Source of the DNA: Alkalihalophilus pseudofirmus
GTDB lineage: Bacteria > Bacillota > Bacilli > Bacillales > Bacillaceae_D
Direction: 5' to 3'
NCBI RefSeq assembly: GCF_029094545.1
Contig: NZ_CP117835.1
Span: 662,001 to 726,000 of the forward strand
Length of the DNA stretch: 64,000 nt
A model generated the notes under the pieces. That model was not told the DNA's origin. It did no database searches and worked only from the letters and a program-made list of their open reading frames with translations. Positions 1 through 8,190 of the stretch are shown piece after piece. Position numbers and translations under genes: made by a program. How positions within the stretch are numbered: position 1 is the stretch's first letter; each line of letters opens with the position of its first letter.

Positions 1-22
1 GAGATATAGGAGGGGAAAAGGT

Positions 23-1195
23 GTGAAAAATCCAAACAATCATAACTTTGTCGTGTCGCAAGAGAATTGGTCCCTCCATCGCAAGGGACATCAAGATCAA
101 AGACGTCATCAAGAGAAGGTTCAGGAAGCGATTAAAAAGAACCTTCCTGATTTAGTAAGTGAAGAAAATATTGTTATGTCAAATGGACGTGAAGTCATAC
201 GTATCCCTATTCGGTCTTTAGATGAGTACAAAATTCGCTATAATTATGATAAGAATAAGCATGTTGGGCAGGGAAAAGGTGACAGTAAAGTAGGCGATGT
301 AGTAGCAAGAGATCCGAATGCGCAGCAACAGCAAGGACCAGGAAAAGGCCAGGGTGCAGGAGAAGATGCAGGAGAAGACTATTTTGAGGCCGAAGTGTCA
401 ATTATGGAACTGCAGGAAATGCTGTTTAAAGAGCTAGAACTTCCTAACTTGCAGAAAAAAGAAGAAGCTGAAATTATTGTAGAAGATATTTCATTTAATG
501 ATATTCGAAAAAAAGGATTAATGGGTAATGTCGATAAACGCCGTACGATTTTATCAGCAATTAAACGAAATGCCCTAGAAGGCAGACCAGGTCTTATTCC
601 GATTTATAATGATGATCTACGTTTTAAAACATGGACAGAAACGACCAGACCAGAATCAAAAGCCGTTGTACTTGCGATGATGGATACAAGCGGCAGTATG
701 GGGCGCTGGGAAAAGTATATGGCACGCAGCTTCTTTTTCTGGATGACTCGATTCCTGCGTACGAAATATGAAACCGTTGATATTGAATTTATTGCTCACC
801 ATACAGAAGCTAAAGTCGTATCTGAGGAAGACTTCTTCTCAAAAGGGGAGAGCGGGGGAACGATTTGTTCATCGGCTTACCGCAAAGCACTAGAATTAAT
901 CAATCAAAAATATGATCCTAAGCGTTTTAATATTTACCCATTCCATTTTTCAGATGGGGATAATTTAACGAGTGATAATGCAAGGTGCTTAAAGCTTGTG
1001 CAGGAGCTGATGGAGAAGAGCAGTATGTTTGGATACGGGGAAGTCAATCAATACAGCCGTCACTCTACTTTGATGAGTGCCTATAAAAATATTGATGACC
1101 CTCGCTTTAGACATCATATTTTAAAAGAAAAAGGCGATGTATATCATGCGATGAAAACCTTCTTTAAAAAAGAAGAAGAAGGTGCGATGGCGTAG
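23..1195 (+). CDS. yhbH: YhbH/YeaH-family sporulation-associated protein (DUF444)
   Basis: A 390-residue protein of the YhbH/YeaH family, close to the length of B. subtilis YhbH. The family gene normally follows prkA (a serine protein kinase) and works with PrkA and SpoVR in stress and sporulation; prkA would lie just left of the window. The N-terminal part is basic and polar with a low-complexity Gln/Gly stretch around residues 99-118. A von Willebrand A-like motif, DTSGSMG, sits near residue 221. It starts at GTG 23 behind a good ribosome site (AGGAGGGG, 8-16). A strong terminator follows, so this is the last gene of its operon. The molecular function of the family is not settled. Confidence 0.93.
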   Translation: MKNPNNHNFVVSQENWSLHRKGHQDQRRHQEKVQEAIKKNLPDLVSEENIVMSNGREVIRIPIRSLDEYKIRYNYDKNKHVGQGKGDSKVGDVVARDPNAQQQQGPGKGQGAGEDAGEDYFEAEVSIMELQEMLFKELELPNLQKKEEAEIIVEDISFNDIRKKGLMGNVDKRRTILSAIKRNALEGRPGLIPIYNDDLRFKTWTETTRPESKAVVLAMMDTSGSMGRWEKYMARSFFFWMTRFLRTKYETVDIEFIAHHTEAKVVSEEDFFSKGESGGTICSSAYRKALELINQKYDPKRFNIYPFHFSDGDNLTSDNARCLKLVQELMEKSSMFGYGEVNQYSRHSTLMSAYKNIDDPRFRHHILKEKGDVYHAMKTFFKKEEEGAMA

Positions 1196-1208
1196 TAGAC
1201 ATTATAGT

Positions 1209-1248
1209 AAGCATTTCTTCGGCTGCGAAGAGGTGCTTTTTTTCTTTG
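1209..1248 (+). terminator. Intrinsic terminator after yhbH
   Basis: A 13-bp stem with two G-U pairs (AAGCATTTCTTCG / CGAAGAGGTGCTT), a GCTG loop and a T-rich tail. Confidence 0.9.
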
Positions 1249-1307
1249 TTTAAGGATTGTTTTGGCCGGATAGAGAGGGGGTAGAGCATTGATAAAGGAG
1301 TGATAGT

Positions 1308-2291
1308 ATGAATTTACAAGAGGCATTGAAGAAGAAAATCGGGTTCGGTACAGCTCCTCTCGGCAATATGTTCCGAGATGTACCCGAGGAAGAAGCCATT
1401 AATACAATACAATCAGCTTGGGATCATGGTATCCGCTATTTCGATACAGCCCCTTTCTATGGATTCGGTTTAGCAGAAATGCGCTTAGAAAAGGTGCTTT
1501 CAGCATATCCAAGAGAGGAATACTTACTCAGCTCTAAGGTAGGGCGGATCGTGTCAGAGGAGAAAGAAGACAAAGAAGGTCTTTTCGAATATGCTCGTAA
1601 AAATAAAATCATTCATGATTACACCGAAGACGGTACGTTAAAGTCAATCGAAGATAGTCTTACACGTCTAAAAACAGATTACTTAGATTTTGTATTCGTG
1701 CATGATATTTCGCCTGATTTTCATGGGGATGAATGGATAACAAAATTTGATGAAGCCCGTAAAGGAGCCTTTCGAACTCTCAGCCGATTGCGTGATGAGG
1801 GAGTGATTAAATCATGGGGACTTGGAGTGAATACTACGACCCCAATTGAGCTCGCTATGCAATTAGATGATGTCCGGCCGGACCTATGTTTATCAGCCAC
1901 TCAATACACGCTTATGCAGCATGAAGGTGCATTAGAGAAAATGATGCCCTTAGCTCAAAGAAAAAACATGGAATTTGTAATCGGCAGTCCTTATAACTCT
2001 GGGGCGCTCTTAGGAGGCGAGCACTTTGATTATGCAGAAATAACAGATGATAAAAAAGCGCATGTCCAGAAATTAAGGAAAGTGGCAGATGAACATAACG
2101 TTTCTCTTAAAGCAGCAGCCTTGCAATTTTCAACTGCTCATCCTGCAGTAAAAGCAGTCATACCTGGATCTACTAGACCAGGTCGAATAAAAGAGGATTT
2201 GGCTTCTATGGACGAGCAAATCCCTCGAGCCTTTTGGGAGGACTTGCTTGATCGTAAATTAATTTCTGCAAAAGCACCACTACCTAAATAA
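1308..2291 (+). CDS. Aldo/keto reductase (aldose dehydrogenase-like)
   Basis: A 327-residue cytoplasmic NAD(P)-dependent oxidoreductase of the aldo/keto reductase superfamily. The catalytic tetrad is visible: Asp and Tyr in FDTAPFYGFG (about residues 46-54), Lys in SSKVGR (about 78) and His in FVHDISPD (about 124). The insertion after the Lys and the FVHDI motif resemble the D-threo-aldose / L-fucose dehydrogenase and pyridoxal 4-dehydrogenase branch, but the substrate cannot be read from sequence. It starts at ATG 1308 with AAAGGAG upstream and is flanked by terminators on both sides, so it is probably monocistronic. Confidence 0.88.
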   Translation: MNLQEALKKKIGFGTAPLGNMFRDVPEEEAINTIQSAWDHGIRYFDTAPFYGFGLAEMRLEKVLSAYPREEYLLSSKVGRIVSEEKEDKEGLFEYARKNKIIHDYTEDGTLKSIEDSLTRLKTDYLDFVFVHDISPDFHGDEWITKFDEARKGAFRTLSRLRDEGVIKSWGLGVNTTTPIELAMQLDDVRPDLCLSATQYTLMQHEGALEKMMPLAQRKNMEFVIGSPYNSGALLGGEHFDYAEITDDKKAHVQKLRKVADEHNVSLKAAALQFSTAHPAVKAVIPGSTRPGRIKEDLASMDEQIPRAFWEDLLDRKLISAKAPLPK

Positions 2292-2303
2292 AAGAAAGCT
2301 GGT

Positions 2304-2340
2304 AAGACCATTCAGATTAACCTCTGAATGGTCTTAATTT
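2304..2340 (+). terminator. Intrinsic terminator after the aldo/keto reductase
   Basis: A perfect 12-bp stem (AAGACCATTCAG / CTGAATGGTCTT) with an 8-nt loop and a short, weak T tract. Confidence 0.75.
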
Positions 2341-2349
2341 ATATAATAA

Positions 2350-2364
2350 TGATAATCGATATCA
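2350..2364 (+). promoter_or_regulatory. Upstream Fur box (imperfect)
   Basis: TGATAATCGATATCA matches the Bacillus 7-1-7 Fur consensus (TGATAATnATTATCA) at 12 of 14 positions. It lies just upstream of the -35 element of the siderophore operon. Confidence 0.75.
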
Positions 2365-2372
2365 ATTAAACC

Positions 2373-2401
2373 TTGATCCTATTTAAATAGGATAGTATAC
2401 T
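2373..2401 (+). promoter_or_regulatory. Sigma-A promoter of the siderophore operon
   Basis: TTGATC (2373-2378), a 17-nt spacer and TATACT (2396-2401). The predicted start, near 2408, falls beside the perfect Fur box, so Fur bound at either box would block RNA polymerase. Confidence 0.85.
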
Positions 2402-2412
2402 GTGAGTGTCAA

Positions 2413-2427
2413 TGATAATCATTATCA
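2413..2427 (+). promoter_or_regulatory. Perfect Fur box
   Basis: TGATAATCATTATCA is an exact 7-1-7 inverted repeat, identical to the Bacillus Fur consensus. It sits just downstream of the predicted transcription start, the usual place for iron-dependent repression. Confidence 0.93.
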
Positions 2428-2453
2428 AATTTACTTACATATTGGAGGAACAA

Positions 2454-3470
2454 ATGATGAAGACATGGTTACGTTTAGCGGTCCTTGTTTTACTTATCTC
2501 TTTGCTTGCTGCTTGCGGCGGGAATACGGATGAACAGGAGTCAGCTGAAAATACAGAGGAAAACACAGAACAAATGGAAGGTACAGAAAGTACAGAGGCG
2601 GTGACAGTTCGAGATGCCTTTGGAGAAAAAACATTTGAGGAAACCCCATTAAAAGTTGTAGCACTTGAATGGACGTATGTAGAAGATTTACTTGCCTTAG
2701 GTGTGCAGCCTGTTGGTGTAGCTGATATTGAAGGCTATAACTCATGGGTCGATATTGATGCCGAGCTAGACCAAGACGTAGTTGATGTAGGGACACGTCA
2801 AGAGCCTAATCTAGAAATGATTGCTGAACTGGAGCCTGATTTAATTATTACAGCAGGTTTCCGTCATGAAGCGATTCAACAAGAGCTTGAATTCATTGCG
2901 CCAACATTATTCTTTGATCCTTACCCAACCGATGAAACGGTAAGTCAATACGATGAGATGGAAGAAACATTCCGTACGATTGCTAAAGTCGTTCAGAAAG
3001 AAGATGAGGCAGAGAGTGTTCTAGAAGAGCTAGATGCCAAATATGAAGAAGCTAAAGAACAAATTGCAGCAGCAGATCTAAAAACGAATGAGTTTGTGTT
3101 AACGCAAGCGTTCAGCGCCAACCAAGCCCCTACTCTTCGCTTATTTACACCAAATGCAATGGCTACACAGATTTTTGAAAAAGTGGGTCTTGAAAATGTA
3201 TATGATTCTGGCCAATTTGAAATGTACGGTTACTCAGAGGTAAACGTAGAAGCATTGCCGGCAGTTGAAGATGCTAATTTCTTCTATGTTGTGCAAGATG
3301 ATGACAATGTATTTGAAAATCAGCTTCAGTCTAACAGCGTTTGGCAGAACCTAAACTTTGTTCAAAATGATCAGCTTTACCCGCTTGGCGGAGATGCTTG
3401 GTTATTTGGAGGTCCGCTTTCAGCAATGACGCTTGTTGATCGCATTGTTGAAGTAGTGGAAGAGGAGTAG
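2454..3470 (+). CDS. Iron-siderophore ABC transporter substrate-binding lipoprotein
   Basis: A 338-residue lipoprotein that captures ferric siderophore outside the membrane and delivers it to the permease encoded next. It has a hydrophobic signal with lipobox LLAAC (lipidated Cys21), an acidic Glu/Thr-rich linker to about residue 50, then a two-lobe periplasmic-binding fold of the FhuD/FepB type. Its EPNLEMIAELEPDLIITAG segment is typical of the family. The frame is open from an earlier ATG at 2406, but that codon lies in the promoter/Fur region; GGAGG at 2444-2448 points to ATG 2454 (or the adjacent ATG 2457). The siderophore cannot be inferred from sequence. Confidence 0.92.
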   Translation: MMKTWLRLAVLVLLISLLAACGGNTDEQESAENTEENTEQMEGTESTEAVTVRDAFGEKTFEETPLKVVALEWTYVEDLLALGVQPVGVADIEGYNSWVDIDAELDQDVVDVGTRQEPNLEMIAELEPDLIITAGFRHEAIQQELEFIAPTLFFDPYPTDETVSQYDEMEETFRTIAKVVQKEDEAESVLEELDAKYEEAKEQIAAADLKTNEFVLTQAFSANQAPTLRLFTPNAMATQIFEKVGLENVYDSGQFEMYGYSEVNVEALPAVEDANFFYVVQDDDNVFENQLQSNSVWQNLNFVQNDQLYPLGGDAWLFGGPLSAMTLVDRIVEVVEEE

Positions 3471-3471
3471 T

Positions 3472-5454
3472 ATGAGCAAGTCTACAACTAGACGGAAGTC
3501 CATTTTCCTTTTTGGGGTGGGCTTCCTTCTCCTATTTATCACAAGCCTTGTTCATATCAGCCAAGGCCAAGCTGGCTATAGTGTCATGACGCTGTTAACT
3601 GAAGTATGGACGAATGGAAGGGTTCAAGATGTTGTGCTTGGACTGCGACTTCCTAGAGTAGTGATTGGAATACTTGCTGGGGGTGCATTGGCTGTTGCAG
3701 GTGTGTTACTACAAACAATCACGAAAAACCCGCTTGCATCAGCGAGTACACTCGGAATGAATGCGGGAGCTCATTTATTTGTTATAAGTGCCTTAATCTT
3801 TATGCCTGGAACACTTGGACAATTTCCGTTTCTGGTCGCTTTTCTAGGAGCAGCATGCGCTTCATTGCTGGTGATGATGCTTGTAGGAAAGGCGATGGAG
3901 CCCGTCCGGGTAGCATTAACTGGAATGGTGGTTGCCCTATTATTTTCATCTATTACGGGAAGTCTTCAATTAATCTTTGAAAATGAAACAAACGGTTTGT
4001 TCCTTTGGGGATCAGGGACACTTGTTCAGCTTGATTGGTCAGGTGTTCAATTTGCGGTAGGCTTTATTTTAGCAGGTGTAGGTATCGCGTTGTTAAATGC
4101 TAAAAGTTTAGATGTACTTACACTTGGGGAAGATATCGCCACCTCATTAGGTCAGCCCGTGCAAAGAGTGAAGGCGTTTGCTTGGATTAGTGCGATCTTG
4201 CTTGCTGCAACGACGGTAAGTGTGGTCGGCCCTATAGGGTTTGTCGGGTTAATTGCCCCTCATCTCGTTAGAATGATGGGAATTAAAGGACATCAACCGC
4301 TGATTATTCATTCATTTTTATGGGGAGCTATTCTCCTTATTACAGCTGATGTATTAGCACGCTGGATTCAGCCCGGTCAAGAAATACCTGTTGGTGCCAT
4401 GACAGCTTTGATAGGTGGTCCGTGGCTGATGTATCTTGCGTACAAAACAGGTAAGAAACATTCAAGAAGACAGACGAAGCTAGGCGGACATACTGTATCT
4501 ATGCCGTACCCGCTTTTATTAATGGCAGGAGCCATGGTGGCTGTTATAGTCACAGCCCTATCCGTTTCTTATGGGGCAGGTTCATTTTTCAGCTGGAATG
4601 ATTGGCTGAATCAAGCTTATTTATCTCCTTTTGTATGGGAGTTTAGGGTGCCGAGGATTTTGACAGCTTTTGTGGTAGGGATGCTTCTTGCCATGTGCGG
4701 CGTGCTGCTTCAAGGAGTGCTTCGAAATCCATTAGCTGATCCAACGGTATTAGGGATCACATCAGGCGGAGGCGCGGGGGCAATGATTTTTCTTGTTTTA
4801 TTCCCTGCAGCATCTATTCAATTTCTGCCTTTTGCTGCAATGATCGGTGCGGCCGTTTCAATCGGAATTATTTTACTTGTGACATGGAGGTCTAATTGGG
4901 AGCCTATTCTCCTTGCTTTAATGGGAGTTGCCGTATCTGCAGTAGGATCTGCCATTATTCAAATTATGGTCGTGAAAGCAAAGATGGGTGTCGCACCTGC
5001 ACTTGCCTGGCTTGCAGGTTCTACGTATGCAAAGAGCTGGTCGCATTTACAGATTGTTCTTGTCGTCGCACTGATTACGATTCCTTTAGGATGGTTTTTA
5101 TCAAGAAAGCTAGATTTACTATCATTTGGTGACGATGTGTCCACTGGACTTGGAATGAATGTCGGTCAAACAAGAATTCTCGCCATTATGTTAGGGGTCG
5201 CAATGGGTGCGGCTAGTGTCTCGATTGTAGGAACGATTGGATTTATCGGATTATTAGCACCCCATGCGGTAAGAAGGCTTGTGGGAGTGGAGCATCGCCG
5301 CCTTATTCCGTTGTCTCTACTCCTTGGAGGTATTTTACTTGTAGCTGCTGATTTTGTCGGACGATATATTTTAGCACCAAAAGAGATACCGGCGGGACTT
5401 GTCGTGGCCGTTCTTGGAACACCATATATTTTGTATTTATTAAGAAAAACATAA
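3472..5454 (+). CDS. Double-length FecCD-type iron-siderophore permease
   Basis: A 660-residue integral membrane protein made of two fused FecCD permease halves, roughly residues 1-335 and 340-660, each with about ten membrane segments. Both halves carry the repeated family motifs: RLPRVVIGILAG with KNPLAS, and RVPRILTAFVVG with RNPLADPTVLG. Each half also has a GxxGFxGLxAPH segment, the cytoplasmic loop that contacts the ATPase. Most Bacillus siderophore systems encode two separate permeases; this single-chain form resembles E. coli FhuB in architecture. It starts one base after the lipoprotein stop, so the two are translationally coupled. Confidence 0.93.
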   Translation: MSKSTTRRKSIFLFGVGFLLLFITSLVHISQGQAGYSVMTLLTEVWTNGRVQDVVLGLRLPRVVIGILAGGALAVAGVLLQTITKNPLASASTLGMNAGAHLFVISALIFMPGTLGQFPFLVAFLGAACASLLVMMLVGKAMEPVRVALTGMVVALLFSSITGSLQLIFENETNGLFLWGSGTLVQLDWSGVQFAVGFILAGVGIALLNAKSLDVLTLGEDIATSLGQPVQRVKAFAWISAILLAATTVSVVGPIGFVGLIAPHLVRMMGIKGHQPLIIHSFLWGAILLITADVLARWIQPGQEIPVGAMTALIGGPWLMYLAYKTGKKHSRRQTKLGGHTVSMPYPLLLMAGAMVAVIVTALSVSYGAGSFFSWNDWLNQAYLSPFVWEFRVPRILTAFVVGMLLAMCGVLLQGVLRNPLADPTVLGITSGGGAGAMIFLVLFPAASIQFLPFAAMIGAAVSIGIILLVTWRSNWEPILLALMGVAVSAVGSAIIQIMVVKAKMGVAPALAWLAGSTYAKSWSHLQIVLVVALITIPLGWFLSRKLDLLSFGDDVSTGLGMNVGQTRILAIMLGVAMGAASVSIVGTIGFIGLLAPHAVRRLVGVEHRRLIPLSLLLGGILLVAADFVGRYILAPKEIPAGLVVAVLGTPYILYLLRKT

Positions 5455-5480
5455 AGCTTTTAAGAGGGAGTGTGGCAAGT

Positions 5481-6368
5481 ATGAAAAAGGCTGACAAAGG
5501 GCTGAGTGAAGTAACTTCAATACAAACAAATCGTCATGCCATCAGTGCAAGCGAGTTAACATTAGGTTACGATGAAAAAGTAGTGATCGATCAATTAGAT
5601 GTGCATATCCCTGAAGGCGAGATTACGGTTTTCATAGGGGGAAATGGCTGCGGGAAATCAACGCTGCTTAGATCACTGGCGCGTCTTTTAAAGCCTCAGT
5701 CCGGTTCGATTCTCTTAGACGGCGAAGCTATTCATAAGCAATCTACTAAAGAAATTGCACGCCAGTTGGCCATACTCCCTCAAGGGCCTGAAGCACCAGA
5801 GGGGTTGACGGTCCTTCAATTAGTCAAACAAGGAAGATTCCCTTATCAAGGACTATTCTCCAAATGGACGGCAATGGATGAGGAGAAAGTGCAAGAGGCA
5901 TTGAGAGCGACTCATTTAACGGAGCTAAAAGACCGCCCTGTTGATTCATTATCAGGGGGGCAAAGACAGCGCGCATGGATTGCGATGACTCTTGCTCAAG
6001 ATACTGATATTATTTTGCTTGATGAGCCGACTACTTATCTGGATATGACCCACCAGATTGAAATATTGGATTTGTTATTTGATTTAAATGAAAAAGAAGG
6101 GCGGACGATTGTCATGGTGCTGCATGACCTTAACTTAGCATGTCGTTACGCGCATCACTTAATAGCTGTTCAAGATAAGGGGATTTATGCAGAAGGGAAG
6201 CCTGAGGACGTCATTACCTGTGATTTAGTCCGTGACGTATTTAAAATGGAGTGTCAAGTGACAGCCGATCCTCTATTTGGTACTCCTTTATGTATCCCGC
6301 ATGGGAAAGGGAGATGCGTTGTGCGTGAGGAGGTCGAGAGAATTGATCCTTACAAAGCTCTCAGCTGA
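5481..6368 (+). CDS. Iron-siderophore ABC transporter ATP-binding protein
   Basis: A 295-residue cytoplasmic ATPase of the FecE/FhuC/YusV class that powers the FecCD permease. Visible motifs are Walker A GGNGCGKST (about residue 54), signature LSGGQRQR, Walker B IILLDEPT and the H-loop VLHDL. The frame opens at GTG 5472, but the GAGGGAG ribosome site (5464-5470) leaves only one base before it, so ATG 5481 is preferred. It is the third gene of the Fur-controlled operon and its 3' end overlaps the next gene. Confidence 0.93.
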   Translation: MKKADKGLSEVTSIQTNRHAISASELTLGYDEKVVIDQLDVHIPEGEITVFIGGNGCGKSTLLRSLARLLKPQSGSILLDGEAIHKQSTKEIARQLAILPQGPEAPEGLTVLQLVKQGRFPYQGLFSKWTAMDEEKVQEALRATHLTELKDRPVDSLSGGQRQRAWIAMTLAQDTDIILLDEPTTYLDMTHQIEILDLLFDLNEKEGRTIVMVLHDLNLACRYAHHLIAVQDKGIYAEGKPEDVITCDLVRDVFKMECQVTADPLFGTPLCIPHGKGRCVVREEVERIDPYKALS

Positions 6369-7071
6369 GGAAATTAGTGCCCTAGAGTCCACCCGTATGA
6401 ATTTTCAATTGAATCAAACATATCCTCTCTCATGCAAGTCAGAAGAGTTATTTGATGATCATTTTCTCCTTTCTTATTTAGAAGGAGTGAAAATAGAAGT
6501 CCAAGCACCAGACTTGCTTGTAGCAGCTTCAATCTTCTCTAAACGATACAGCCTAGTGGTCACACTGCCCGCGCTTATGATGATGACGGTATACAATAAG
6601 CGTATGAGCTGGAAAACAGAAGATCTTGTTCTCACGGACTCGTTATCGGAAGAGTGGTGGCTTCCTGGCATCTTTCATCAACACATCGTTACCTATGAAA
6701 TAAATGATGACCACCGCCTGCAGCAGCAAGAAATCTTATTTGAAGAATTATTTGCTTATCATTTATCTCCGTTATGGAGTAAACTAAACAAGCTCTCAGG
6801 TATTCCTGTCCCTACTTTATGGGAAAATGCCTTTTCATATATTAAGTGGTTTTATGAGACAGTGCTTCCTGAAAAAGCAGATCCTGCGAGAGTAGAGGAT
6901 GATTTTGAATGGGTTGGGAATGCGGATGGGAACTTATTTGCTTCTAGAAAAAATCCATTTCAATCCTTTTGGCATGATGCAAAGAGGCATAAAGAGATGA
7001 GAAGGACCTGCTGCTTTGCTTACAAATGTTCTTCTGATAAAATCATGTGCAATTCTTGCCCCAAAAAATAA
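6343..7071 (+). CDS. FhuF-like (2Fe-2S) ferric-siderophore reductase protein
   Basis: About 242 residues. The C-terminus carries a cysteine cluster, CC-x11-C-x2-C (from residue about 224), like the C-C-x10-C-x2-C [2Fe-2S] site of E. coli FhuF, with one extra Cys in the gap. FhuF-type proteins reduce ferric chelates in the cytoplasm so that iron is released, which suits the last gene of this import operon. The frame is open from 6277, but the best start is TTG 6343: GAGGAGG at 6327-6333 lies 9 nt upstream, inside the ATPase gene, giving a 26-bp overlap. The N-terminal body is only weakly recognisable. Confidence 0.75.
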   Translation: MILTKLSAEEISALESTRMNFQLNQTYPLSCKSEELFDDHFLLSYLEGVKIEVQAPDLLVAASIFSKRYSLVVTLPALMMMTVYNKRMSWKTEDLVLTDSLSEEWWLPGIFHQHIVTYEINDDHRLQQQEILFEELFAYHLSPLWSKLNKLSGIPVPTLWENAFSYIKWFYETVLPEKADPARVEDDFEWVGNADGNLFASRKNPFQSFWHDAKRHKEMRRTCCFAYKCSSDKIMCNSCPKK

Positions 7072-7085
7072 ATACCTTTCCGGGA

Positions 7086-7115
7086 AGGCATCTAGGAAAC
7101 TAGGTGTCTTTTTTG
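7086..7115 (+). terminator. Intrinsic terminator of the siderophore operon
   Basis: Stem AGGCATCTAG / CTAGGTGTCT (two G-U pairs), GAAA tetraloop, then six Ts. Confidence 0.9.
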
Positions 7116-7185
7116 TGAAAACATTGGAAGGATATGACTTGTAGTGAATAGAATCATATAAAGAATGAAGAGAAGGAGAGTAGAT

Positions 7186-7647
7186 ATGGAGGTCAATTAC
7201 ATTCATGAAATGAAAGAAGAGCTTGCGAAACAACTGATTGAGTTGCAGCAGCAATCCTACCGCATAGAAGCCAATTTGATTAATTATCCGAATATCCCTC
7301 CTCTCAATGAAACCGTGGCGGACCTTTTGCGGGAGCCGAAGACCTGGCTTACTGCAAGCTCTGACAATCACATTATTGGAGCAATTGCTATAGAGACAAG
7401 AGCCGACCACTGGCTGTTAAACAAAGTGATCGTGTCACCTCGCTTTTTTAGAAGAGGAGTCGGGAGGATGCTCATTCAGAAAGTAAAGGAAGAGACAAGT
7501 GTCCCGCTTTATGTAACAACAGCAAGTCATAATACCCCTGCTGTTAAGTTATATGAAAGTGAAGGCTTTACTCAATTTAAGCACGAACGTACAACAGACG
7601 GACTGCTCCTTAGAACATTTGTGTATAGAAAAGAGCCTGAGACATAA
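7186..7647 (+). CDS. GNAT-family N-acetyltransferase
   Basis: A 153-residue GNAT acetyltransferase. The acetyl-CoA binding motif A is clear around residues 82-100 (VSPRFFRRGVGRML, with the R-x-x-G-x-G core), followed by the C-terminal LYESEGF segment found in many GNATs. The substrate is unknown. The frame opens at ATG 7165, but AAGGAGAG at 7173-7180 sits between the two ATGs and favours ATG 7186. It is convergent with the DUF418 gene, from which it is separated by the first composite repeat locus. Confidence 0.82.
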   Translation: MEVNYIHEMKEELAKQLIELQQQSYRIEANLINYPNIPPLNETVADLLREPKTWLTASSDNHIIGAIAIETRADHWLLNKVIVSPRFFRRGVGRMLIQKVKEETSVPLYVTTASHNTPAVKLYESEGFTQFKHERTTDGLLLRTFVYRKEPET

Positions 7648-7686
7648 TTAAAGGTCACAGGCAAAGTAAATTGTATTCCTATAGTA

Positions 7687-7820
7687 GTTGTTGATTTCCG
7701 CTGCAGGGACTCGCTTTCCGCGGGCGGTCCGGAAGCCTCCTCGGGCTTTCGCCCTGTGGGGTCTTCCCTGGCCACGCACATCCCGCAGGAGTCGAGTCCC
7801 TTCCACTCCAATCAACGGAG
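7687..7820 (+). repeat. A-type palindromic repeat, copy A1
   Basis: A nested imperfect palindrome: outer arms GTTGATT (7690-7696) / AATCAAC (7810-7816), then GGGACTCG (7706-7713) / CGAGTCCC (7793-7800), CCGCGGG / CCCGCAGG, GGAAG / CTTCC, and an apical GGGC-TTTC-GCCC (7743-7754). As RNA or cruciform DNA it would fold into one long hairpin. Confidence 0.85.
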
Positions 7821-7958
7821 TAAGGCTGTTGTTAAGTTGCTCCTTCAATTTTCAGTCCTTAGAAAGCGATTGGGGATGAAAGCATTTATACGTTGGCCTT
7901 AAGTGAACTGAATCGTAACAAAATCACCCCACTTAATACTTTCACAATGCAATAAATC

Positions 7959-8078
7959 AGCGGATGAAATATGCGAGACTTCTGTGGGGACTAGAGCAGG
8001 AGTGAGATCCCACAGGGCATTAGCCCGAGGAAGCTCACTAGCTCCCCACGAAAAGCGAAGTGTATTTCAGGAGCGGCG
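7959..8078 (+). repeat. B-type palindromic repeat, copy B1
   Basis: Nested arms: GAAATA / TATTTC, GTGGGGACTAG / CTAGCTCCCCAC, GTGAG / CTCAC and an apical GGGC / GCCC. The apical segment read on the minus strand (CCTCGGGCTAATGCCCTGTGG) closely resembles the apical part of copy A1, so A and B look like related hairpins in opposite orientation. Confidence 0.85.
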
Positions 8079-8190
8079 CCCCCCTCAAACATTCGGTTAT
8101 TTTCAAGCTGCATTTGCGAGCTGTTTACATAGGCCGCATCTCTAATATCCATATATCCACAAGTTAAAATACTCTTATCCCATTCTCTGT

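Larger units (their letters stand above)
7648..8190. repeat. Composite repeat locus I (A then B) in a convergent intergenic region
   Basis: This 543-base gap has no credible gene. It holds an A palindrome (7687-7820), a 138-base spacer and a B palindrome (7959-8078), both in the orientation defined here as forward. Translated frames through it are by-products of the GC-rich palindromes. The spacer shares short blocks with the spacers of the other three loci (for example GATGAAAGCA and AAATCACCCCAC). Confidence 0.85.

Noticed and set aside
2406-2453. Upstream ATG extension of the siderophore-binding lipoprotein
   Set aside because: It overlaps the predicted transcription start and the perfect Fur box, and would bury the lipoprotein signal; ATG 2454 has a proper ribosome site.
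6934-7410. A 158-codon minus-strand frame across the FhuF-like gene end and the GNAT gene
   Set aside because: It crosses a strong plus-strand terminator and two well-supported genes; no family features.
7572-7879. Several open frames through the A1 palindrome on both strands
   Set aside because: They exist because the GC-rich palindrome lacks stops in several frames; they have no ribosome sites, and frames of the same kind run through other repeat copies.
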